Shown: positions 25,284 through 34,123, counted from the first letter of the stretch. The stretch: 34,557 bases of DNA from Candidatus Melainabacteria bacterium (GCA_003153555.1 PLZS01000011.1:1-34557); one strand, 5' to 3'. Program-made: numbers and translations. The notes: generated by a model not told the origin, from the sequence alone.

Positions 25284-28200
25284 TCACTTGCGTTTTTTCT
25301 TCTTATCTTTGTCTTTCGTATCGGGCCTTTTGAATTTGCCGAAGCTCTTCTTGAAGAACCCTTCTTGCTCTTCTGGGGGATGCTCGGACTCCTCTTCGGA
25401 CTTGTCTGTGGTTTCATCATCATTGGCTTTTTCTTGCGAACTAGAATCGCCAGTGTTAATTGGCTCTGGCTCAAAGATATCCGTTGATTTCAACAAGTCT
25501 TGCAGGTAATCTTCCTCGTTGCGCACTTGTTGATCCGCATTTGTGGTGGCACCAAGATTGCCTTTGCCTAGTGTCACATTCGGTGCTACAGAGGTGGGCG
25601 GATGAACTGAAATTGGCTGAGTTTCTTTCGATGAATGTATTAGTGGCTCATCGTCTTCGTAAGCATTGTCCTCGAAGCTCTCTTCATCTGCATGGTGAGC
25701 TTCGGCAGGATGTCCTGGACTTTCGTTTGCTGTTTCTGGAGACTCCGCTTTCGGCTGTTCCCAATCTAACTGATCCTTCCAACTTGGTACCGCACTTGCC
25801 AGATTGATCGAATTTTGAGGCTCCTCTTGCTGTTGCTGGTGCGCTGCATTGGCCGTGTTAGGGTCAATGATATCCTCTGATGTCTGTGCTGTTTCGTGAT
25901 CCGATGTGGCTGATGCAGTAGCCTCTTGAGGCTGCTCCCAGTCCAGTTGATCCTTCCAGCTTGGTGCTGCGTTATTACTTATTTTTACAGAATCTTTCTC
26001 GATCTGATCTGCCGCAACCTCAGTGTTAACATTGCCTAGTAGTTCGGCAAGGCTTTGTTTTTCTGGATTTCTATCGACTAAAGACGCGTCGTCATCAACA
26101 GGAAGAGGCTTGCTCCAATCAAGTTGATCTTTCCAAGTTGGTACCGCTGATGATGCAGATAGGTTTGAGGGCGCTTGCTCCTGCTGGCGAGGCTTGACTG
26201 CGACTTCCTTGATTGTGGGCGTGTCGTTTGATTCAGCTGCAGTGGACTTTCCTGTAAGTTTGGCGAGTTCTGCGGCTGTAATATAACCATGGTCGATCAA
26301 CGTGTCCGAGATATTTGCTCCTCGTGATTGAGATAGTTCCATGGCAACTTGGAATTGGGCGACGGTGATCTTGCCATCACGCAAAAGATTTTGCCCTAAC
26401 AAAACCGAATCTAAATCACGTTCTTGAATAAATCCCTGACGTACGAGGAATGTGCCAAATTGCATTTCCGGCATTGCTTTGTGCATGTCACATGCAATTT
26501 CGAGTTCTGCCATTTCGAGAAGTCCAGCGCATTGCAACAATTCGCCAATCCGCAACGGAGTCCGTTGCCCAAGACGACCTTGTGGACCATCCTCCGGTGC
26601 ATGAGGTAACAGCTGACCGTCAGGTGACCCGCGCAGACCCATGTCTCTGAAGTCGTAATCAGTGCGGGTGACTGGGTCACAAAGGATGTCTCGAGCTACC
26701 CAATTGCGTCGAAGCTCTTTCAGTAATTCGTCTCTCTCTGGTCTCACTGAACCACGGAGTTTCAGTAGGATTTTTCTGATCTTGCGCAAGAAGTTTTTGT
26801 GGATTTCTTCAAATGGGGACATCTGTGAGACACCCAAAAGCGCGTATAAGTCTGGCGGCTTGGGCACCACAGGTGGTATCGGCAATTCCTCTGATGTCGT
26901 ATCTATGCCGGAGGTCGCTGCCCGGGGCGTCATGCCGGCTTCGTTGATTGCAACTGCTGCGTTATGCATGGGAGTGACTAGCGACGGCACTGCGACCGCC
27001 GGTACTTCTGCTGGAGGTTCAAATGTCTGAGCAGCAGCTTGCTCTTGTTGACAAGCTGCAGCTTCTTCCTCACTGAGATGCAACGCAGAATTGGGATTGA
27101 CGATCGGTAATTCTGCGGTTATGTCCTGCCTGTACGCCTCGTCAGACTCAGAGTCGGAGTCACGGTTAACGAATTCAGCTTCGATGAAGCCACTATTGGT
27201 GGGGGCATTTAGAGCATCATCTGTGCTCGATTTGCTCTGCGATTCGGACTCCAGGCTGAAGTCAATCAAAGGGCGGTTTGACTCGGATTGCAAGCTGAAA
27301 TCGATTGACGGACGGTTCGATTCGGATTCTAGACTGAAATCAATCATAGGCTTGTTTGACTCTGATTCCAGTGAGAAGTCGATTGCAGGCATGTTCCGAG
27401 GCGATGACTGGGATGCATATTTCGCTGAATAGTCAGATGCTTGCTGATTGTTCTGCACTTCAGACTGCAGCGTGTAATCGATTTGAGGCAAGTCTTGAGT
27501 GGGGTTTTGCTGCGCATAGTGGGCGGCGGGGTCGACTTCTACTGGCGTCTGATCCTGAGCAAAACCTGCATCTGCAATGGTAGCGGCTTGTTCCGTTTCA
27601 GATTGTTGAGCTGAATCTGGAGCAGGCAAAATAGGCTGATCCGAGGTGATAGTTTCTGACTCGAAATGATGTATTTCAGGTTGATCGGTTTCTTCAGAGA
27701 CCAGCTCAAGCTGATTCGTTGCAGATTGATCTGACGCTGTATATTGCGATTCTTGCTCCTGTGCTACAGGCTGATCTGCCGCTGTGTCGTCCAACTCGGC
27801 TCCAGGCTGACCTGCGGTGGTCTGTTCAGGTTCGGGATGCTGTGTTGAGGACTGATCTACTGCCGAATATTCCGACTCGGGATGCTGTGTTGAGAACTGA
27901 TCTACTGCCGAATATTCCGACTCGGGATGCTGTGTTGAGAACTGATCTACTGCTGAATCTTCCAATTCTTGATGCTGCATGTCAGGCTGATCTGGCGTCG
28001 CGTATTCCGCTGCCACATGATGCGCCCCATTCTCATCTGCCTCAGCGTCAGCAGGAGCTAGATTGTCCTGAACAGGTCCGACTTCGGCGTGGATGTCGGC
28101 TCTCACAGGGTCGAAACCGGTGGGGATGTTCGTAATCCCATGTTCGGAGACGGGGATGTCAACGCTTCCAGGTTCGGAGCTAGCAGGTTCCGATCCGTAT

Positions 28201-29108
28201 GCGGAGGGAGGAGTGGAACTGATAAATTGACGCTGTGCAAACTGCGGTGGTGCCTCTGGAACGGCATCGAATGGCCCCGGTAACTGCGCAGCTGTTGTCC
28301 CTAAGTCAGGGTTTGCGTACTGTATTCCTGCCGCGGATGGCACGGTATCTACAGTCTCGAACGGCACCGAGCCGTAAATCTCTGCGTATTCCGCAGACGG
28401 CAGGTCAAACGGCAGGTCGGATTTTGGAGGCGCTTCTACTTTGCGCATCCGAACGTAATCTTCCTCCTCGCTCTGCACCGCTTGCTGCGTCAGAGTCGAG
28501 GTTTGATTCTGCTCAGCATGTGTCTCGATTTCTCTCTCGGGCTCAGTTGCAGAAACCCCTTCTGGCTGTTCTTCTTCTTCTTCTTCTTCTTGTGGCTTTT
28601 CTTGAATTTGATCTCGCGTTTGTTTGTATCGCAGATATTGTGCAATCGCGTGAGCCTGTTCGGGATCTTCCTCCTCGTCGACTTCCTCCGACTCTGCCGA
28701 CGGTTGGTACGGCTGAGCAGCTGTGGGGAATTCTGGCTCCGCGTAGGCGGCAGGTACGTAAACTGGTTGATGCTCGGTTTCGACGGTCGCAGTGGTACCG
28801 ACCGAGACGTCCGCGTTAGTGGGATTTGCGCTGGACTTGGGCGTTGAAGCGGTGCCGCTCCCATTTCCGGGCTTTTGGTCTTTCAAAAGCAGGAAGAGCT
28901 GACGGTGGGCAAGGCTAACGCCATCAGCATCGCCTCTCTCGAAGCTTTGCTTCAAGGCAGCCGCAAGGACGCGGGTTTCCAGCTCAATTCGGGTTCTGAT
29001 GTTTAATTGGACGATGGACATGTGTAGTGAAAGCCTGCCTGAGCGCGCATCATCCCGGATAGGTGGTCCCCCCGCGGTCACCGTACTAATTATGCCTTTC
29101 TGAAGCAT
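25284..29108 (-). CDS. Large repeat-rich acidic protein with degenerate J domain
   Basis: A 1274-residue protein from ATG 29108 (AGGTG six bases upstream); GTG 29117 and ATG 29021 are alternatives. Order: a helical N-terminus (about 30-80, ELETRVLAAALKQSFERG); a long acidic low-complexity part with a run of seven Glu; 15-residue repeats (about 378-423, QHPESEYSAVDQFST); four 13-residue repeats (571-623, IDFSLESESN); and a J-like domain at about 749-820 (DLYALLGVSQMSPFEEI ... ARDILCDPVTRTDYD). That domain lacks the HPD motif needed to stimulate DnaK. Then come MshEN/PilB-N-terminal-like repeats at about 850-946 (RIGELLQCAGLLEMAELEIA, TFLVRQGFIQERDLDSV, DTLIDHGYITAAELAKL). The tail carries three WKDQLDW motifs 59 residues apart and a Lys-rich end (KDKDKKKKRK). 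It has no signal peptide or membrane segment. A scaffold linked to a type IV pilus-like or signalling machine is a hypothesis. Confidence 0.8.
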   Translation of the reverse strand: MLQKGIISTVTAGGPPIRDDARSGRLSLHMSIVQLNIRTRIELETRVLAAALKQSFERGDADGVSLAHRQLFLLLKDQKPGNGSGTASTPKSSANPTNADVSVGTTATVETEHQPVYVPAAYAEPEFPTAAQPYQPSAESEEVDEEEDPEQAHAIAQYLRYKQTRDQIQEKPQEEEEEEEQPEGVSATEPEREIETHAEQNQTSTLTQQAVQSEEEDYVRMRKVEAPPKSDLPFDLPSAEYAEIYGSVPFETVDTVPSAAGIQYANPDLGTTAAQLPGPFDAVPEAPPQFAQRQFISSTPPSAYGSEPASSEPGSVDIPVSEHGITNIPTGFDPVRADIHAEVGPVQDNLAPADAEADENGAHHVAAEYATPDQPDMQHQELEDSAVDQFSTQHPESEYSAVDQFSTQHPESEYSAVDQSSTQHPEPEQTTAGQPGAELDDTAADQPVAQEQESQYTASDQSATNQLELVSEETDQPEIHHFESETITSDQPILPAPDSAQQSETEQAATIADAGFAQDQTPVEVDPAAHYAQQNPTQDLPQIDYTLQSEVQNNQQASDYSAKYASQSSPRNMPAIDFSLESESNKPMIDFSLESESNRPSIDFSLQSESNRPLIDFSLESESQSKSSTDDALNAPTNSGFIEAEFVNRDSDSESDEAYRQDITAELPIVNPNSALHLSEEEAAACQQEQAAAQTFEPPAEVPAVAVPSLVTPMHNAAVAINEAGMTPRAATSGIDTTSEELPIPPVVPKPPDLYALLGVSQMSPFEEIHKNFLRKIRKILLKLRGSVRPERDELLKELRRNWVARDILCDPVTRTDYDFRDMGLRGSPDGQLLPHAPEDGPQGRLGQRTPLRIGELLQCAGLLEMAELEIACDMHKAMPEMQFGTFLVRQGFIQERDLDSVLLGQNLLRDGKITVAQFQVAMELSQSRGANISDTLIDHGYITAAELAKLTGKSTAAESNDTPTIKEVAVKPRQQEQAPSNLSASSAVPTWKDQLDWSKPLPVDDDASLVDRNPEKQSLAELLGNVNTEVAADQIEKDSVKISNNAAPSWKDQLDWEQPQEATASATSDHETAQTSEDIIDPNTANAAHQQQQEEPQNSINLASAVPSWKDQLDWEQPKAESPETANESPGHPAEAHHADEESFEDNAYEDDEPLIHSSKETQPISVHPPTSVAPNVTLGKGNLGATTNADQQVRNEEDYLQDLLKSTDIFEPEPINTGDSSSQEKANDDETTDKSEEESEHPPEEQEGFFKKSFGKFKRPDTKDKDKKKKRK
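25761..26138 (-). repeat. Three WKDQLDW-coding motifs at 177-bp spacing
   Basis: Near-identical 24-base segments coding (S/T)WKDQLDW lie at 25761-25784, 25938-25961 and 26115-26138, exactly 177 bases (59 codons) apart. They are embedded in acidic, Pro/Ser/Gln-rich, probably disordered sequence. Flanking residues (A-V/A-P before, then E/S-x-P after) are also kept, suggesting ancient duplication of a 59-residue unit with only the motif conserved. Confidence 0.85.
27241..27396 (-). repeat. Four tandem 39-bp repeats
   Basis: Units are 27241-27279, 27280-27318, 27319-27357 and 27358-27396. Each codes 13 residues of the form IDFSL(E/Q)SESN(R/K)Px. The units differ at several positions, mostly third codon positions, so the protein sequence looks conserved. 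A related IDYTLQSE is found slightly upstream in the protein. Confidence 0.85.
27839..27973 (-). repeat. Three tandem 45-bp repeats
   Basis: Units are 27839-27883, 27884-27928 and 27929-27973. The first two differ at one base, the third at more. Each codes 15 residues around QHPESEYSAVDQFST. Diverged units with the same DQ-x-(S/T) pattern continue on both sides (about 27640-28010). Confidence 0.85.
28569..28591 (-). repeat. TTC/GAA trinucleotide run (seven units)
   Basis: Seven uninterrupted TTC triplets on the plus strand (28569-28589), read as seven Glu codons in the repeat-rich gene. Slippage would change the length without breaking the frame. Confidence 0.85.
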
Positions 29109-29231
29109 TATTAACACCTGTTCAGTAAACGTATTAGGTTAGAAATTAGGTGATCTCTGAACATTACAGCAAATGGCTACACAGAAGTACTCATAGGCTG
29201 GGGCGCTTGGGAGTTTTCGTCTTTCCGGCTT

Positions 29232-29237
29232 TATAAT
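29232..29237 (+). promoter_or_regulatory. Probable -10 box of rsmG
   Basis: A perfect TATAAT, preceded 19 bases earlier by TTGGGA (29207-29212) as a weak -35. The transcript start would be near 29244, giving a leader of about 20 bases before TTG 29263. Confidence 0.4.
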
Positions 29238-29262
29238 TTAGGGCAGCTCAATTTATCCAAAG

Positions 29263-30051
29263 TTGGGCAATTGGCTGTTGCCGAGCGAGGAATTTCTGAA
29301 GACCGAGATAAAAGAGGCCATTGACCTATTGTCAGAACGGGCCGAAAGACTTTCCGTGAGCTTGAGCGAGCGACAGTCTGATAAGTTGGCTAAATATCTG
29401 GACCACCTTGAAAACTACAACGAGCACACCAATCTTGTTTCGAATGCGGCTCCAAAAGTGGTTGCACTTGATCACCTGCTGGATTCGTTTTCTCTTGTGG
29501 AAGTGATAACCGAACAACTCAAAAAGAAAAAGCCACCCGGTCGTTTGATTGACATAGGCTCTGGCGCAGGGTTTCCGGGGCTGATACTGGCGATACTTTT
29601 TGACAAGGTTGAATTCACGTTGATGGATTCGGTCGAGAAAAAAACTCGCTTTCTCGAGCAGTCTATTGAATTGCTTGAGCTAGATAACGTAACGGTTTTG
29701 ACCGATCGGGCCGAAGATATCGCGCACCATCCGCGGTACCGTGAAACCTTCAACATAGCCACCGCGCGCGCCGTCGGTGGTTCGGAAATCATCGCTGAAC
29801 TCGCCCTGCCCTTGCTGACTTTGGGTGGTTTGCTGATTCTGCAGAAAACGGAAGCACAGCTTGTGGATGAAACTCATAAAGCTAGAAAAGCGGCCAAATT
29901 TCTTGGCGGAGTGATTGGCAGCGTAGTTGCGCTCGACGCTTCAATACTTGAAAAGCAGCGCTCACTGATCCTCGTCACGAAACAAGAACATACAGCTGCT
30001 AAATATCCCCGCGCTTGGAAAAAGATAAAAGAAAGTCCGTTGGGCAGCTAA
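29263..30051 (+). CDS. rsmG: 16S rRNA m7G527 methyltransferase
   Basis: RsmG (GidB) transfers a methyl group from SAM to N7 of G527 in 16S rRNA within the small ribosomal subunit; loss gives low-level streptomycin resistance in several bacteria. The 262-residue protein shows the family pattern: a helical N-terminus with LAKYLDHLENYNEHTNLVS, then DHLLDSFSLVEV, the SAM-binding RLIDIGSGAGFPGLILAI at 93-110, and TLMDSVEKKTRFLEQ. The RAEDIAHHPRYRETFNIATARAVGG region follows, and later an LILQK strand. The start is probably TTG 29263 or another nearby TTG/CTG codon; no ATG is available upstream of the conserved part. It is divergent from the repeat-rich gene and ends 8 bases from the convergent unknown gene. 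In many bacteria rsmG adjoins mnmG or parA; here it does not. Confidence 0.95.
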   Translation: MGNWLLPSEEFLKTEIKEAIDLLSERAERLSVSLSERQSDKLAKYLDHLENYNEHTNLVSNAAPKVVALDHLLDSFSLVEVITEQLKKKKPPGRLIDIGSGAGFPGLILAILFDKVEFTLMDSVEKKTRFLEQSIELLELDNVTVLTDRAEDIAHHPRYRETFNIATARAVGGSEIIAELALPLLTLGGLLILQKTEAQLVDETHKARKAAKFLGGVIGSVVALDASILEKQRSLILVTKQEHTAAKYPRAWKKIKESPLGS

Positions 30052-30059
30052 CTAACTAT

Positions 30060-30956
30060 TCAAACAATTGCGCCTTCGCTATCCGGTACTAACCAACCTT
30101 CAGCCGATGCTTGAATTTTCGCTTTAACGAAGCCGTTATCAATAGTCAATTCGAACAACCGTCGCTGGCTGCCGAAGACATACTTGGCGCGATTCACCAG
30201 CGCGGTAACATCGATACAGTCATGAGCAAAAATTACGTTGTCGGGATGGCGATACCAAGAATCGCCCGGTGGCAGAACGATGTCAGCAACCATGTCGCCG
30301 ATCTCAATTTCTTCCCGCTCCTTCTGAGCTCGCGGTGGCCAGTTCAGGAAGTATTTTTTCGAGTCGAAACCTAAGCTCTCGACTCTTCCCAGATAGGCGG
30401 AAGTCTGTTCATCAACGGTAAATTCGGACTCTTCGTAGGCTCGCAGTTCGTCAATCCAAACTTCTTTCAAAACTTCGGCGACTGTTTGCATGTGCGGTTC
30501 CATCCGCCACATCTGAGATGTTGGCAGGTACGAGCGGGACGGTCTAAATTCCCATGAATCTTCCGTATACCTGACTTCATACTGATGCGTGTGAGCCCAA
30601 GCTGTCATTAGCACGCTCATCCAGATGTTGTTGTCTTTGTAGACTTTGGCATAGCTCTTTTTGAACCAATCCTGCCAATCGTCAAATCTGTCATATTGCC
30701 CGGAGCGTTTGGTTAGCCCTTCTCGCCATTCCTTTTCGTCTGCCAGTGGGTCTTCGGCATGGAAAAACTCTTCCCAGTAGGCACTGACGATTGCTGGTTC
30801 AAGCAAAACCAAATCAGGCTTACCCATTTGCTGTTCCCAAAGCAATTGGCAAGTCTTAATCGACTCTTCGCAGCGCGAGTAAGGGTTAGAGTCCTTATAG
30901 TCAGTGTTATGCCGAACCCAGTCAACACCAGCGCGTATAAGAAATGCAGGGATCAT
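30060..30956 (-). CDS. Trp-rich protein of unknown function
   Basis: I do not recognise this 298-residue protein. It has no signal peptide or membrane segment. It is notable for many Trp and Tyr residues (about 14 Trp), for example YWEEFFHAEDPLADEKEW, FDDWQDWFKKSYAKVYKDNN and TEDSWEFRPSRSYLP. A second part reads EIGDMVADIVLPPGDSWYRH and ends in beta text (LFELTIDNGFVKAKIQASAE). The long exact frame and codon pattern support a real gene. It lies 75 bases after malQ on the same strand and may be the last gene of the purB-malQ unit. GGAG is 12 bases before ATG 30956, rather far. Confidence 0.6.
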   Translation of the reverse strand: MIPAFLIRAGVDWVRHNTDYKDSNPYSRCEESIKTCQLLWEQQMGKPDLVLLEPAIVSAYWEEFFHAEDPLADEKEWREGLTKRSGQYDRFDDWQDWFKKSYAKVYKDNNIWMSVLMTAWAHTHQYEVRYTEDSWEFRPSRSYLPTSQMWRMEPHMQTVAEVLKEVWIDELRAYEESEFTVDEQTSAYLGRVESLGFDSKKYFLNWPPRAQKEREEIEIGDMVADIVLPPGDSWYRHPDNVIFAHDCIDVTALVNRAKYVFGSQRRLFELTIDNGFVKAKIQASAEGWLVPDSEGAIV

Positions 30957-31031
30957 TTAGACGAGAAACTCCAAGCTCACCTGAGGCTACCAGCATAGTA
31001 AACCACTTTCGGCGAAATATTACGGCAAACT

Positions 31032-32762
31032 CTAAACCGAAGCACTCAGCACCTTTGGAGCGCGATGCGTCTTTTCAATCAGCTCGGCAAACTTTTTGAT
31101 GCGCGGAGCATATTGCGGGTCTTTTTCGTAGACGCTCAGCGGCCGGTCAAGCCGTTGGCTCCAATTCAAATCGCCGCTCAAACCAGGTTCGTTGAACCGT
31201 TGAGTGGTTCCCAGTAGGTCGGTAATCATCAACATTGCAACCCAGCAATCAGTTTCCAATAGCACGTCCATGAAGACAAAGTGCAAATTTTCATCGAAAG
31301 TGAGTGGCGGATTTTGATCGTCTAGGCCGAGAAAACGCATCAGCCTTTGAACTTCTAACCAACCCTCCTCGCCCTTAGGTCCGTGCCACCACTCGACGAG
31401 ACCTTTGTAAAATGCCGCGATCGGTTGATGATCGTGAGTTCCATAAGTGGCTAGGCTCAAAACGGGAAGGTCCTCTTTTTCTTTGAATTCACGAGTCTCT
31501 TCGACTCTTTCAAAAATCGGAATAGCAAATCCAGCGATGCCCAGACTGTGAAGCAGTGGTCTCACATATGGTGGTACGGTGCCGAGATCTTCGGCGACGA
31601 TCCCTGACGGTCCCGCAGCATCCAGCAATACTTTCATGATCGCCGTGCCGTCCACGCAATTTTCTTCGGCATCGATAGGTTCATCATCGCTGCGGGGCAA
31701 AAATTGAGGCAAGCGTCCATCCGTCAAGAGCGCTGCTTCCTTCTCAGTCAAATCGGTAAATTCTTGATTGCGCTCCGGAATCCACGGAAATGCGTAGACT
31801 CGGAAAAAACCGAGCACATGATCGATTCTAAAATAGTGAAACAGATCGGTCAGATGTTTGACTCGCTGGCGCCACCATGCGTAGTTCTCACGTCTGTGCT
31901 CGCTCCACTGATAAAGTGGCATGCCCCAGTTTTGTCCCCACTTTTGCGTGAATACATCGCCTTGAAAAAACGTTTCAGGTGGCGCTCCGCACGACCAATC
32001 CAGATCGAACAATTGTTTTTCCGCCCAAACATCAACGCTGTATCGACTGACACCAAATGGCAGGTCGCCCATCAATTGAACAGCTTTTTGATCGGCGTAC
32101 TTCTTGACGTCAGCCCATTGTTGATAGGCAATCCATTGCACATATGACCAAAATCTGCGATTCGTTTTGCGATCGGGTTTGCTACCAACTTCTGACGCCA
32201 ACTCAGCGTCCTTGTAGTCTTGAATCTTCGGCTCCCACTGTGTCCAACAGGCGTTGCCGTCATGTTCGTCCATCAGTGCACGGAACAAAGAATATGGTTT
32301 CAACCAGCGTCTGTTTTCAGCTTCGAACTTTTCAAGTGATTTAGCTTTTTCGGTTTTGTTTTTGATGTCGGTTAGATCAAATTTCTCAAAGGCGGCGCGA
32401 AGTAAATCAGCCTTAAGCTTTTTGACCTGTGGATATGCGACGGCTCCGGCTCTCAGCTTTTTCACTACATCGGCACTGGCGATCTTCTCAAAATCTGCCT
32501 GGCTCAGCCCTGGTATTGTATCTGGTGCTATAGTGATCAGGGACGGATCTAATGCAACAGAACTGATCGCTCCGTATGGACTATTGTCACCACCAGTTTC
32601 ATTGATTGGCAAAACTTGTAAAATACCAATCTTATTGCGAGCACAAAAATCAATGGCATCCCGCATAGCGGCTGTGTCTCCGATACCAAGATCGTTGGGG
32701 TGTCGAAGTGCGAAGACTGGAACTAAAATGCCGGCTAATTTCTTTTTTGTGTCGATTATCAT
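31032..32762 (-). CDS. malQ: 4-alpha-glucanotransferase (amylomaltase)
   Basis: Moves alpha-1,4-glucan segments between chains (GH77), used in maltodextrin and glycogen metabolism in the cytoplasm. The 576 residues show the family's opening (GILVPVFALRHPNDLGIGD), LPINETGGDNSPYGAISSVALDP, and MGDLPFGVSRYSVDVWAEK. The catalytic trio is nucleophile Asp314 in FRIDHVLGFFRVY, acid/base Glu391 in VAEDLGTVPPYV and Asp444 in YGTHDHQP. All are present, so activity is expected. ATG 32762 has TAGGAA about 7-9 bases upstream, located inside the last codons of purB. The two genes are separated by two bases and should be translated from one mRNA. No other glycogen gene is in the window. Confidence 0.96.
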   Translation of the reverse strand: MIIDTKKKLAGILVPVFALRHPNDLGIGDTAAMRDAIDFCARNKIGILQVLPINETGGDNSPYGAISSVALDPSLITIAPDTIPGLSQADFEKIASADVVKKLRAGAVAYPQVKKLKADLLRAAFEKFDLTDIKNKTEKAKSLEKFEAENRRWLKPYSLFRALMDEHDGNACWTQWEPKIQDYKDAELASEVGSKPDRKTNRRFWSYVQWIAYQQWADVKKYADQKAVQLMGDLPFGVSRYSVDVWAEKQLFDLDWSCGAPPETFFQGDVFTQKWGQNWGMPLYQWSEHRRENYAWWRQRVKHLTDLFHYFRIDHVLGFFRVYAFPWIPERNQEFTDLTEKEAALLTDGRLPQFLPRSDDEPIDAEENCVDGTAIMKVLLDAAGPSGIVAEDLGTVPPYVRPLLHSLGIAGFAIPIFERVEETREFKEKEDLPVLSLATYGTHDHQPIAAFYKGLVEWWHGPKGEEGWLEVQRLMRFLGLDDQNPPLTFDENLHFVFMDVLLETDCWVAMLMITDLLGTTQRFNEPGLSGDLNWSQRLDRPLSVYEKDPQYAPRIKKFAELIEKTHRAPKVLSASV

Positions 32763-32764
32763 TT

Positions 32765-34060
32765 TTAAATTCCTAAGCGGTCGAATACGTGATCTATATT
32801 TTTCAAGTAAGAAGCGGGGTCAAAACATTCTTCGATTTCTTTTGGTGACAAAACTGAATTGACGTTTTCGTCTGCCAATAAATTGTTCTTGAAATTACCG
32901 GAGCGCTTGTTCCAGGCTGCCATTGCGTTGGTTTGTACTAATTTATAGGCATTCTCTCGTAACAATCCTTTGCTGATCAATTTAAGCATTACTGCTTGAG
33001 AAAATATGACACCACCAAATACGTCCATGTTCCTGATCATATTTTCCGGATAGGCGACAAGCCCTTGAACTATTTTGGTAAAGCGAGCGAGCATGTAATC
33101 GAGCAAAATCGTCGAGTCTGGAAGAATGATGCGCTCCACAGAGCTATGGCTGATATCGCGTTCGTGCCAGAGTGGAATGTTTTCCAATGAAGCCATTGCA
33201 TTGCCACGAATCACACGAGCCAAGCCCGAAATATTTTCGCTGCCTACGGGATTACGTTTGTGTGGCATTGCCGAGGAACCCTTTTGTCCTACTTCAAAAG
33301 GTTCTTCAACTTCCAGCACATCAGTTTTTTGCAAATGGCGAATCTCAGTGGCGAATTTGTCTAAGCTGCTGGCAATGATGGCTAACGTGCACATGTACTG
33401 GGCATGCCGATCTCTTTGAATGATCTGAGTAGAAATTGGGGCAGCTTTCAGATTTAAATACTTGCAAGTAAGCTCTTCCACTCGCGGAGATATGTTGGCA
33501 AAAGTGCCAACCGGTCCACTTATCTGACCGACAGAAATTATTTCTGTTGCATCGTCTAGTCTCTTTTGATTGCGACGCACTTCTTCCAACCAGACGGCTA
33601 GTTTGAAGCCAAATGTCATCGGCTCTGCGTGGATGCCATGCGAACGTCCGACTTGAATAGTATGTTTGTGTTTACGCGCTTGTTCTAAAATTGCGTCGTG
33701 TAAGTGCTGAAGATCGGCAGCCAGCAATGCGCTGGCTTTGCGCAGTTGCAGTGCTATGCCTGTGTCGATGACATCCGAACTCGTCAGTCCGAGATGGATA
33801 AAGCGAGAGTTTTCGCCCACATTTTCATTTACGTTCGTAAGAAAGGCGATTATGTCGTGTTTTACTTCAGCTTCGATTTCTTTAATTCGATCTATATCAA
33901 ATTTGGCTTTTGCTTTGATGTCCGGAACAACTTCTTTGGGTATAAAACCGAGCTCTGCTTGAGCTTCACAAACAGCCATTTCGATGTCCAACAAAGTCTG
34001 AAATTTGGATTGTTCGGACCAAATCGAGCCCATCTCTGGGCGGGTATACCTATCTATCAA
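32765..34060 (-). CDS. purB: Adenylosuccinate lyase
   Basis: Catalyses two fumarate-releasing steps of purine synthesis: SAICAR to AICAR and adenylosuccinate to AMP. The 431-residue length is usual for the family. Seen: opening IDRYTRPEMGSIWSEQSKF, His68 in VKHDIIAF, LTSSDVIDT at 92-100, catalytic His141 in RSHGIHAEPMTFG, and the fumarase/lyase signature GSSAMPHKRNP at 261-271 with the catalytic Ser in its flexible loop. Family alignment places the start at the TTG at 34060, which codes the normal N-terminus. GAGG lies about 9 bases upstream. malQ follows after two bases. Confidence 0.97.
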   Translation of the reverse strand: MIDRYTRPEMGSIWSEQSKFQTLLDIEMAVCEAQAELGFIPKEVVPDIKAKAKFDIDRIKEIEAEVKHDIIAFLTNVNENVGENSRFIHLGLTSSDVIDTGIALQLRKASALLAADLQHLHDAILEQARKHKHTIQVGRSHGIHAEPMTFGFKLAVWLEEVRRNQKRLDDATEIISVGQISGPVGTFANISPRVEELTCKYLNLKAAPISTQIIQRDRHAQYMCTLAIIASSLDKFATEIRHLQKTDVLEVEEPFEVGQKGSSAMPHKRNPVGSENISGLARVIRGNAMASLENIPLWHERDISHSSVERIILPDSTILLDYMLARFTKIVQGLVAYPENMIRNMDVFGGVIFSQAVMLKLISKGLLRENAYKLVQTNAMAAWNKRSGNFKNNLLADENVNSVLSPKEIEECFDPASYLKNIDHVFDRLGI

Positions 34061-34123
34061 TGCGAAAAGCCTCAGAAAACCGCGCGCGGTTGGACATGGC
34101 GCTTATTTTACAATGGCGCTCAG

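Noticed and set aside
27241..27973. CRISPR-like array
   Set aside because: The 39- and 45-bp units are directly adjacent, without spacers, and keep the reading frame of a protein.
28482..28864. Frames with poly-Phe or poly-Lys on either strand
   Set aside because: Shadows of the Glu triplet run in the large repeat-rich gene.
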